Of a stretch of DNA of 63,981 nt, positions 45,333-52,405 are shown piece after piece (positions within the stretch are counted from its first letter, which is position 1; the number at the start of each line of letters is the position of its first letter). Source of the stretch: Loktanella salsilacus (GTDB lineage: Bacteria; Pseudomonadota; Alphaproteobacteria; Rhodobacterales; Rhodobacteraceae). The stretch is from contig NZ_FOTF01000020.1 of the NCBI RefSeq assembly GCF_900114485.1, positions 1-63,981 on the forward strand, given 5' to 3'. Both the position numbers and the translations under genes were made by a program. Under the pieces are notes generated by a model, which worked only from the letters and a program-made list of their open reading frames with translations, searched no databases and had not been told where the DNA came from.

Positions 45333-47088
45333 TGTTAACCTGAATGACCCGATCCTTCGTGCCGATGCTGTCAAAGCGGCGCGTGGTTTGCGTCCGTTTG
45401 ATATGCTTGTGCGCAACGCGGTGATGCTCGATATGGTCACGGGTCGCGAACGGCTCGTTGATATCGGCCTCATTGGCCCGCTCATCGCCAGCGTTCACGC
45501 GCCAGATCCTACACGCGAAGCCCACGCCGAAATTGATGCAACGGGCGCATATGTCGTGCCTGGTTTTATCGACACGCATTTACACATCGAAAGCTCTATG
45601 GTGACGCCCGCCGAATATGCCCGCACGGTGGTTCCGCGCGGCGTGACGACTGCACTTTGGGACCCACACGAGCTGGCAAACGTGGCTGGTATTGCCGGTG
45701 TTGATTACGCCTGCGACGCGGCAAAAGGCCTGCCTATACGGCTGCTACCGCTTGCACCCACTTGCGTGCCATCGGCGCCCATGTTTGAAGTGAGCGGTGG
45801 AGATTTTGGGCCTTCCGAAATCGCACAACTACTGGCCCGCCCCGACATCCACGGTGCCGCTGAGCTCATGACAATGCACCAACTGCTGGACGGCGACCCG
45901 CGCGTGCAAGGGATCGTCGCCGCAGGTCTCGCAAGCGGTAAACGGGTCTGTGGGCATGGCCGTGGCCTCATAGGTGGCGACTTGGCCGCCTACGTCGCCG
46001 CAGGCGTCGAGACAGATCACGAGCTCACGTCAGCCGCCGACCTGATCGCCCGCTTAGAGGCGGGGATGACCATCGAGCTGCGCGGCTCGCACCCCCACCT
46101 GATACCAGAATTTGCCAAAGCCATCATTGATTTGGGGCACCTCCCGCAAACAGTCACACTGTGCACCGACGACGTGTTTCCAGATGATTTATACGCCAAA
46201 GGCGGGCTAAACCATGTGATCGCGATGCTCATCGAAAACGGTGTGCCGCCTGCTTGGGCTTACCGCGCGGCCACACTGAATGCAGCGTGCCGCATTGGAC
46301 GGCCTGAACTTGGCCTCGTTGCGCCAGGGAAAATGGCCGATTTTGTACTTTTGTCCGATCTGCACAAGGTTACCGCATCACATGTTTTTGTAGCTGGTCA
46401 ATTGGCGGCCCTCGCAGGTGAGTTGTGTCAACCGGTACAAGATATCCCCGTGCTGCCCGCAATTACGAATACGGTCCAAACGCGGAAATTCGATACCGCA
46501 GACTTCGGTGTCGCGGCCAAAGGTACAGTTGTGCACATTGCCACGCTATCTAAGCCGCGTTTCCCGCAATGGGGTGCCCGCGATGTCGAGGTTAAAGAGG
46601 GCCATCTCGTGTTGCCCGATGACATGATCCGAATGGCTGTTTGTAACCGCTACGGTCTCAACACTCCAACGCGGGTCGCATTCTTGGAAAACTGGGGGAC
46701 GTGGCGCTGTGCTTTTGCGTCGACTGTTTCTCACGATAGCCATAACATCACAGTCTTCGGGCGTGATCCCAACGATATGACCGTGGCTGCGAATACACTA
46801 CGCGAAATGCAAGGCGGGCTTGTTGTCGTGGCTGACGGTAAGGTTGTTGCGAAACTAATTTTGCCTATTGCCGGTCTTATCAGTGAACAGCCGCTTGAAG
46901 ATGTCGCAAAGGAATTTGCAGATCTTCGCGCAACATTGGACACGCTCGTGGATTGGCAGCCGCCATACCTTGTCTTCAAGGCGTTGTTCGGGGCGTCCTT
47001 AGTCTGTAATGCAGGTCCACGCCTCAGCGATGTTGGTCTTGTTGATGTTTTCGAAAACGTAGTCCTCGAAAGCTGCGTAATTTCGTAA
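45322..47088 (+). CDS. ade: Adenine deaminase
   Basis: Amidohydrolase of 588 residues converting adenine to hypoxanthine and ammonia (EC 3.5.4.2). Visible motifs are VVPGFIDTHLHIESSMVTP (metal-binding HxH), the family-specific TTALWDPHELANVAG, GHGRGLIGGDLAAYVAAG, TLCTDDVFPDDL (metal Asp) and LVAPGKMADFVLLSDL. The C-terminal adenine-deaminase domain is present (about 400-588), and length is normal for the family. Last gene of the operon. With the nucleoside hydrolase it gives the route adenosine, adenine, hypoxanthine. Confidence 0.9.
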   Translation: MPTDVNLNDPILRADAVKAARGLRPFDMLVRNAVMLDMVTGRERLVDIGLIGPLIASVHAPDPTREAHAEIDATGAYVVPGFIDTHLHIESSMVTPAEYARTVVPRGVTTALWDPHELANVAGIAGVDYACDAAKGLPIRLLPLAPTCVPSAPMFEVSGGDFGPSEIAQLLARPDIHGAAELMTMHQLLDGDPRVQGIVAAGLASGKRVCGHGRGLIGGDLAAYVAAGVETDHELTSAADLIARLEAGMTIELRGSHPHLIPEFAKAIIDLGHLPQTVTLCTDDVFPDDLYAKGGLNHVIAMLIENGVPPAWAYRAATLNAACRIGRPELGLVAPGKMADFVLLSDLHKVTASHVFVAGQLAALAGELCQPVQDIPVLPAITNTVQTRKFDTADFGVAAKGTVVHIATLSKPRFPQWGARDVEVKEGHLVLPDDMIRMAVCNRYGLNTPTRVAFLENWGTWRCAFASTVSHDSHNITVFGRDPNDMTVAANTLREMQGGLVVVADGKVVAKLILPIAGLISEQPLEDVAKEFADLRATLDTLVDWQPPYLVFKALFGASLVCNAGPRLSDVGLVDVFENVVLESCVIS

Positions 47089-47413
47089 TTGACTTAAATA
47101 ATTCATGACACGACGATGTTTGCATATCTCCGTGGACATAAATATTGGCTAAATGCTCGGGGGCTAAGGCGCGTTTGTTATTTTGAAAATCTTGAATACT
47201 TACCCTCTATGCAAGACAACGATATCGGCCGATTGTAACCGACTATAGGCGGTTGCGAGAAATTAAAATAAGGCATTGATGCAGTGTAGATTTCCTGAAT
47301 TGATCGTGTTGTCGCAGTGCTACGTTCCCGTTCTCGCTTTTATCTGTAGGTTGGGGCCTATCTTCTCTTTTCTTTAGTCGCTCCAGCATAAATAGAAGAA
47401 TTATGAGGAAAAG
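47089..47413. other. AT-rich intergenic region
   Basis: A 325-bp AT-rich stretch separating the purine operon from accessory DNA. No gene, clear terminator or repeat was recognised. Its composition change marks the left edge of the variable region. Confidence 0.35.
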
Positions 47414-47677
47414 ATGGCGCTGAATTTGGCACTTATCAGCACAGGTTTTATTCCTCACCAGGCCATTGCTAGGATCGTCAAGCGCAATGGTTCCCAGCTT
47501 TATTTCATTCACGGCCGAAACCCAGATCTGTTGAAACAGTTTGAGTCACAATACGGGTTTCAACACTATCCATGGACCTGGCTGACCTGCTTTCTGATCC
47601 AAACGTTGACGTTGTTTATATTGTTCTTCCTAGGGACAGGACCCATTAATCTGACTGAACTTGCGACGCCTGCCTGA
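47414..47677 (+). pseudogene. Frameshifted N-terminal fragment of a Gfo/Idh/MocA oxidoreductase
   Basis: The first 55 residues (ALNLALISTGFIPHQAIARI ... IHGRNPDLLKQFESQYGFQH) match the Rossmann N-terminus of Gfo/Idh/MocA oxidoreductases. The match then jumps frame: in the next frame the DNA reads DLADLLSDPNVDVVYIVLPR, the expected continuation, before a stop. The remaining 250 or so residues are absent. An AGGA ribosome site precedes the ATG. This is the decayed end of a former gene, truncated by the insertions to its right. Confidence 0.65.
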
Positions 47678-47707
47678 CCTCACCGCCCCCGAACGAAAGT
47701 GGGCTTT

Positions 47708-48062
47708 ATGGGCAATCTGTATTGGCTGAACGAGGCTCAGATGGAGCAGATTTCGCCGTATTTCCCGAAGAGCCATGGCGTGCTGCGTGTGGACGACCAG
47801 CTTGTCCTCAGCGGCCTAGTATTCATCAATCGCAACGGCTTGCGCTGGCGAGATGAACCGTGAGTATGGCTCTCACCAGACGTTCTGCAACCGCTAGAAA
47901 ATGTGGAGCGACATGGGCATTTTCGCGCAGATTATGACGGGTTTGGCGGCAAAGGCACCCGACAACAAGACGATTTCCTTCGATGCGGCGCACCTTAAAA
48001 CACACCGGACGGCTTCAAGTTTCTGGGCGAAAAGGGGGGGGCGTGGACGTCTGAGCGGCTTT
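47708..48062 (+). mobile_element. Decayed IS5-family transposase fragment
   Basis: The frame from 47708 (MGNLYWLNEAQMEQISPYFP ... FINRNGLRWRDEP, stop) matches the N-terminus of IS5-family transposases common in Rhodobacteraceae. The match continues in the +1 frame (EYGSHQTFCNR, an internal TAG, then KMWSDMGIFAQIMTGL ... HLKTHRTASSFWAKRGGRGRL), where it stops abruptly. There is thus a frameshift, a nonsense codon and loss of the DDE C-terminal half. No terminal inverted repeats were found. Confidence 0.7.
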
Positions 48063-48660
48063 CTCAAGAAAGAGCATGGGAACCCGGCAAAGGGTATTCC
48101 TCTGTCTAAGCAGACAAGCGACGGCTGGGGGCCTTTGCCGGATGATGTCAAAGCAGAGTTTGAAGCCGTTGCTCCGCCCCGCGCAGGTCTAACCTATGAA
48201 CTGTGTTTAGGCACAGGACAGCGGATCGGTGACGTGGTGACGATCCGGTGGGGCCACATTTAGGATGGGGTCTACGACTTCACTCAAGGTAAGACCGACA
48301 AGCCTCTTTGGATACCGCTGACGGATCGCCTTAAGGACCATCTAGCGACGGTCGAAAAGAACGGTCTGACGGTCGTCATGGATAAGAGCGGACGTCCGGT
48401 ACACCAACATGCGATTGCCGACGAGATGCGCAAGGTGAAATCAGAAATGCAACATCCAGACGCATTGAACTACGTCATGCACGGCTTGCGCAAGAATGCG
48501 ACAATCGAACTCTACCAGTCCGGACGCGATGAAGAGATGGTCAAGGCCGTTACCGGGCGCTCAGGTGTGTGATTGCTGAAAAAGTATGGTGGTCAGGTGA
48601 GGCAACGCGAACTGGCTACACGTGCTCAGGACGCCGGTAATCGCATGGTCCAGAACAGGT
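48063..48660 (+). pseudogene. Decayed tyrosine-type integrase fused to the IS remnant
   Basis: Directly after the IS5-like sequence the same frame continues as a phage-type integrase core: NPAKGIPLSKQTSDGW, then LTYELCLGTGQRIGDVVTIRWGHI (catalytic Arg region), a stop, TQGKTDKPLWIPLTDRLKDH, LNYVMHGLRKNATIEL (H-x-x-R box) and AVTGRSGV, stop. The N-terminal DNA-binding half is missing, and in-frame stops at about 48261 and 48570 make it inactive. Its C-terminal end points toward the left att copy at 48740, which suggests that an earlier element used the same tRNA-Cys target. Confidence 0.7.
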
Positions 48661-48739
48661 CCTAAACGTGAATGTTTCAACGGCTGTTTCAAAAACTACA
48701 CTTAAGAAGTGAGCTTATGACGCAAGTCACTGAAATCAT

Positions 48740-48757
48740 TGGAGGCGAGTACCGGAA
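48740..48757 (+). repeat. Left attachment-site copy (att direct repeat)
   Basis: TGGAGGCGAGTACCGGAA, identical to the 3' end of the tRNA-Cys gene at 55174-55191 and in the same orientation. Flanking bases differ on both sides, so the match is exactly 18 bp, a normal core length for a tRNA-targeting tyrosine integrase. Confidence 0.85.
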
Positions 48758-48896
48758 ACTACGCCTGAAAGTCTAAGTTATTGTTTAATAAGCCAGAAGT
48801 CGCCTGAAGTTGTCCATTCAAACTGTAGTCCACGATGGACAACGTCCAATACATGCCGTTGGCTGTCAATGAGGTAAACTTGAAGGAGCAACCCTA

Positions 48897-49259
48897 TTGC
48901 GACAGAAAACTGTGCATGACTTCTGCCAACATCTGGATAGGGCAAAGGTAGTTAAGGAAGAAGCTGAGCGTGGAGGACGACAAGCTCGCCCCTACAAGAA
49001 CCTGAGCCTGCAAGCGATCCAGCCTGCGATGACAGAGGTGAACGCACTGACGGACTTAGCGGTGAGCATAGTCCCCCAGAAACGGGGCAAGTCGGTGGTG
49101 GGATTGTCTGTGAGCTGGAACTTGAAGGGTGAGGCGGGACGGGTGGAGTGCGACAGGGACACTGTGGACGACCTCAGAAAGCGCCTAGATCGGGCAGTGG
49201 ATCGCGTGACGGCGCTGACAGATCAACGAGGGCCGGGACCTAGAGCTGGCAAGAGCTAG
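48897..49259 (+). CDS. Rep_3-like replication-protein C-terminal domain (truncated or small)
   Basis: A 120-residue product resembling the second winged-helix domain of RepB/Rep_3 plasmid initiators: PYKNLSLQAIQPAMTEVNAL then TDLAVSIVPQKRGKSVVGLSVSW, followed by a charged helix (RDTVDDLRKRLDRAVDRV). Full-length initiators have about twice this length, so this is either a truncated gene or a domain reused as a small protein. The start is a TTG with AAGGAG 8 bases upstream; a stop lies nine codons before it. It is the first gene inside the left att repeat. The assignment rests on pattern similarity and is tentative. Confidence 0.45.
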   Translation: MRQKTVHDFCQHLDRAKVVKEEAERGGRQARPYKNLSLQAIQPAMTEVNALTDLAVSIVPQKRGKSVVGLSVSWNLKGEAGRVECDRDTVDDLRKRLDRAVDRVTALTDQRGPGPRAGKS

Positions 49260-49282
49260 ATCGATAGGTTGTTAGGCAGATA

Positions 49283-49648
49283 ATGAGAACAAACATGACA
49301 AGGATTGCCGCAATGCTCTTTAGGACTTCTTCGCATCAAACCATAACAACTGTGTTCTTAATTGCAGCGGCAACATCAACAGCGGCAGAACCTAATTGGG
49401 GATGCCTTACGCAAGACATATTTTGGCAGCGCGTAGCGGAAAACGTTACGGAAGCGAAACAAGAGCACGAACTAATTTTGTCTGGGCGGATGCACGAAAG
49501 TGGGTACCAGTACTCGAGCGAGCTTCACATGATGATGACATTGTTTGAGGACGGATCGTGGGTGTCCTACGATATTGAATTAGATGACTTGGCCACCTTG
49601 TACTGCCTCATCGATCATGGCGCATTTTTCAGCATGTTTGATTTTTAA
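49283..49648 (+). CDS. Small secreted hypothetical protein
   Basis: A 121-residue protein with an N-terminal basic segment and hydrophobic signal sequence (TITTVFLIAAATSTAAE), then a soluble acidic domain with three Cys (two early, one near the end) and the aromatic-rich end IDHGAFFSMFDF. No family recognised. It is more AT-rich than the surrounding core genes, in keeping with transfer. It follows the Rep-like gene by 23 bp. Confidence 0.5.
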   Translation: MRTNMTRIAAMLFRTSSHQTITTVFLIAAATSTAAEPNWGCLTQDIFWQRVAENVTEAKQEHELILSGRMHESGYQYSSELHMMMTLFEDGSWVSYDIELDDLATLYCLIDHGAFFSMFDF

Positions 49649-50063
49649 CTTTCCTACTTCCCGTTTAGTTCCGGCATATGGCGGCGCAACCATTTGAGTT
49701 CCACCATAGCTATAGCTTCCCTAAGAATTCCCCTTCCCCCGTCCCTGACAAAGAAAAGCCTGAAGGGGGAAGCTATAGCTTATCTTAAGCTTGCCTGTCC
49801 TCTCGGAGGACGAGGAGGGTCTGGATAAGCTTGAACTTCCTGAAGTGGGTAGGGCTGGCTTTAGGTTCATCACATTCCAGCGTGGGACATGACCGCGATA
49901 GGCCACGAACGAGCAGCTTCAGCAGGCTTTGGGTTCCACCATTGAACAGCAGCACCGTAGGAGGCGAGAGCTGGCTTACGCCTTACATGCCCCGGTGGGG
50001 TGGGGGTGAAGCTAGAGGAAGCCTGAGGGTCTTCAGCGTAAGCTGGGGGTACCACCTATGGTT
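49649..50063. other. Non-coding region of the element with a large inverted repeat
   Basis: About 400 bp without a supported gene. It holds the 14-bp inverted repeat at 49708-49780 and several scattered copies of AAGCTT-containing and GTTCCACCAT motifs. A frame running into the ParB-like gene from 49831 is open by chance. Confidence 0.4.
49708..49780. repeat. Perfect 14-bp inverted repeat with structured loop
   Basis: AGCTATAGCTTCCC (49708-49721) and its exact complement GGGAAGCTATAGCT (49767-49780) flank 45 nt. The loop itself contains complementary CCCCTTCCCCC and GAAGG stretches, so alternative pairings are possible. It could be a replication or recombination site, or a strong RNA structure. 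There is no T-run. Confidence 0.7.
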
Positions 50064-50088
50064 TGTACCAATAGTACACCCTGACGCC
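50064..50088 (+). promoter_or_regulatory. Candidate operator upstream of the ParB-like gene
   Basis: TGTAC-CAATA-GTACA (50064-50078) is a perfect inverted repeat overlapping GTACACCCTGA, 28 bp before the ATG of the ParB-like gene. The string GTACACCCTGA recurs at the same kind of position 8 bp before the ATG of the serine recombinase gene, and TACCAAT(A)GTACA also occurs at both. A shared regulator is inferred. Confidence 0.45.
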
Positions 50089-50115
50089 CCATTCATCGGC
50101 GACGAAAGACCCCAT

Positions 50116-50940
50116 ATGAACAGTAATATCAATGCACTACCGAAGCCAAAGCAGACAACTGTAAAGCTTGAAAAAATCACAACCAATCCGAAGGTGTTCC
50201 AGCCCCGGCAAGACGGCATCAACCACGGCCATGTGTCGAACTTGAGAGCGACGTTGAAGCGTGGTGACGCGCTAGACCCGATCAGTGTCCGCAAGCAACA
50301 CGATGGGCTGTTCGTGGTGCTGGACGGCCACCATTCGCTGGAGGCATACCGACAGGCCATGTGGCAACGCAGCGTCCCTGTACTGGTTTACGCCTGCACG
50401 GAAGAGGAAGGGAAACGCGTAGCAATCCGCGAGAACTCAAAGCATCGGCTTCAAATGGCCGACGAGGACAGGTCGGATTGGGCATGGGAACTGACATGCG
50501 AACAGCGCAGGCTTTCAAAGGCTGAGGTGAGCCGGATATGCAACCGCAGCACATCAACGGTGGGCCGTATGAGGCCTGTACGGGACAAACTAGAGGCCGC
50601 AGGGTGGTGTGATCTGCCAAAGACATGGAAAGAGGCTCAGCGGGCCTGTAGGGATGTGGACGAGGGCGAGTTCGACGAGGACCGGGCAGCGCAGTGGCGT
50701 GAGGATGCGATAGCTAAGATAAAAGAACAGATCAGTGGTCCCATTGGCCCCTATGCGCAGTGGAAAGCTGACGTTGTGCTTGAGGCAGTCTGGGAGATAT
50801 TGGGCGATAACCGCTTCAGAGGAGGGCTGGAATACCACGGCTTCCACGAGGTGGACATCGATGAGTTTGACGGAACTGTCACGCTATTGGACGGCCTCAA
50901 GGGAGAAGTGCCAGACGACGATGACGAACCATTCGGGTGA
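50116..50940 (+). CDS. ParB-like nuclease-domain protein
   Basis: A 274-residue cytoplasmic protein. Residues 30-115 form a ParB/Srx-type domain: DPISVRKQHDGLFVVLDGHH then SLEAYRQA, and EEGKRVAIRENSKHRLQM. This is followed by a helix-turn-helix-like stretch (RLSKAEVSRICNRSTSTVGRM) and an acidic tail ending GEVPDDDDEPFG. Proteins of this type in mobile elements act in partition, transcriptional control or as nucleases. The start at 50116 (MNSNINALPKPKQ) follows the dyad at 50064-50078; the longer upstream frame has no similarity. No ParA partner is present, so classical partition is unlikely. Confidence 0.75.
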   Translation: MNSNINALPKPKQTTVKLEKITTNPKVFQPRQDGINHGHVSNLRATLKRGDALDPISVRKQHDGLFVVLDGHHSLEAYRQAMWQRSVPVLVYACTEEEGKRVAIRENSKHRLQMADEDRSDWAWELTCEQRRLSKAEVSRICNRSTSTVGRMRPVRDKLEAAGWCDLPKTWKEAQRACRDVDEGEFDEDRAAQWREDAIAKIKEQISGPIGPYAQWKADVVLEAVWEILGDNRFRGGLEYHGFHEVDIDEFDGTVTLLDGLKGEVPDDDDEPFG

Positions 50941-51572
50941 TGACAGCACACGGACCATTTTCACGGCAAATTTCTGAGCGGCTTTACGTTATAGCCCGCG
51001 CTGCCGCTTCCCCCCATCGATACACTGGGGGCCACGGTAGCAGGATGAATGAGGGGGTGGGGGTCTAGTCAAGCAATGGGTCGTCAGCGCCACTCAGTGC
51101 CCCGCTCAAAGCATCCTGTTGCAGCAAGCCATGAACACTACAAAAAGCATGAGGGCAAAGAGAGGGCCGCTACAGCCGTTCTCTAGGCTACGTCAATCGG
51201 ATCGATGTAAGGCGGGGCAGCTGGCCGTCAGATACCGCGTGGTTCGGGGCAGGTGATGAGCAGCTTCAGCCTGCCATGCACAGCCCGCGCTCACCGGGGC
51301 CAACATCAGGAACCACAATGGGCCGTGTCAGTGGCAGAGCTGGGCCGTGGTCGATCAGGGTGATGGTGAACGCGAGGGCGGTGAAAGCGTAGGTCTTCAT
51401 TGGCTGGCCTTTCGGTTGCAAGTGTGTTCGTGCAACTTACGGCAGCTATGCCAAGTGGCGTTAGTCCCTGTTGCTCAATGTCTTAGCATGGGGCGGATGG
51501 GTCTGGTAAGCGTGGGGTCGCGAGTGTCCGCAAGGGTATACCACATCGGACACATCAGAACCTTGCCTTGAA
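50941..51572. other. Non-coding stretch inside the element
   Basis: About 630 bp with no supported gene on either strand. A 74-codon frame (51347-51571) has no recognisable similarity or ribosome site. The length is large for so compact an element, so it may hold a small RNA, replication origin or recombinase sites that I cannot name. Confidence 0.35.
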
Positions 51573-51639
51573 GGTGTACGATAGGGTTGACACCCATCAA
51601 CGGTCACACATACCAATGTACATAACCCCATCGTACACC
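51573..51639 (+). promoter_or_regulatory. Serine-recombinase promoter flanked by an inverted repeat
   Basis: GGTGTACGAT (51573-51582) and ATCGTACACC (51630-51639) are exact complements enclosing a TTGACA -35 box (51587-51592), with a palindrome TGTACA at 51617. The right arm ends 11 bp before the recombinase ATG. This layout fits a resolvase binding (res-like) site that also autoregulates the gene. Confidence 0.5.
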
Positions 51640-51650
51640 CTGAGGCTACT

Positions 51651-52286
51651 ATGACCCAAACAATCCTCTACGCTCGCGTTTCGACTGCATACCAGAACAT
51701 TGCCCACCAGACAGCACAAGCGCAGGCAGCAGGTTTTACCATTGATCACGTCGTGAGCGATCACGGTGTTTCAGGTGTCAGCACACGGCTGGCAGAGCGT
51801 CCCGAAGGCAAGCGTCTGTTTGACCTTCTTCGGTCGGGCGATGTGCTGGTCGTCCGGTGGGTTGATCGTCTGGGCCGAAACTATGAAGACGTCACCGACA
51901 CGATCCGAGAGTTCATGCGGCGCGGTGTCATCATCAAGACTGTGATCAACGGCCTTACCTTCGATGGAGCGACAACGGATGCAATGCAGGCAGCTGTGAG
52001 GGACGCTCTGATCGCCTTCATGGCCGCGACAGCACAAGCGCAGGCAGAGGCAACGAAAGAAGCTCAGCGGGCCGGGATTGCGGCTGCTAAGGGCGATGAG
52101 ACCCGATACCGGGGCAAGAAGCCAAGCTACAGCCGTGCAACTTTCAAGATAGTGCAGAACCGTTTGAGTCTAGGCGACGGCACTTCGGCTATTGCAAGAG
52201 CTACGGGTCTGACGCGTCAAACGGTACTGCGGATCAGAGACAAGCCGAAAGATGCGGAGGCAGCCCTTGCGAAATGGGGTATGTGA
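51651..52286 (+). CDS. Serine recombinase (resolvase/invertase family)
   Basis: Small serine recombinase of 211 residues. The N-terminal catalytic domain has ILYARVSTAYQN with the nucleophile Ser and neighbouring Arg, VSDHGVSGVSTRLAERPEGK, LVVRWVDRLGRNYEDV (conserved Arg-rich helix) and an E-helix of about 35 residues. The C-terminal end is a Hin-type helix-turn-helix (DGTSAIARATGLTRQTVLRIRD). It would resolve or invert DNA at short sites such as the inverted repeat in its own promoter. It is distinct from the tyrosine integrase that carries the element, so it probably serves multimer resolution or a switch. Confidence 0.88.
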   Translation: MTQTILYARVSTAYQNIAHQTAQAQAAGFTIDHVVSDHGVSGVSTRLAERPEGKRLFDLLRSGDVLVVRWVDRLGRNYEDVTDTIREFMRRGVIIKTVINGLTFDGATTDAMQAAVRDALIAFMAATAQAQAEATKEAQRAGIAAAKGDETRYRGKKPSYSRATFKIVQNRLSLGDGTSAIARATGLTRQTVLRIRDKPKDAEAALAKWGM

Positions 52287-52405
52287 ATGTTGGAACTAAC
52301 GATATTGCAATTATAGGTTGCCGCGAGCGTTGAGATGTGTCCGAATATTCACATAAGCGATTGGCCTGATCAAAGGTATCGTGATGCATCTAACGGACGT
52401 AACGG

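Noticed and set aside
48718-48776. A short frame (MTQVTEIIGGEYRKL) over the left att copy
   Set aside because: It is only 19 codons and simply translates the tRNA-derived repeat.
49831-50115. Longer N-terminus for the ParB-like protein
   Set aside because: The upstream extension has no similarity, crosses a probable operator dyad and lacks a ribosome site.
50941-51650. Coding frames in the gap before the serine recombinase
   Set aside because: All are short, overlapping on both strands, and none has a ribosome site or family resemblance.
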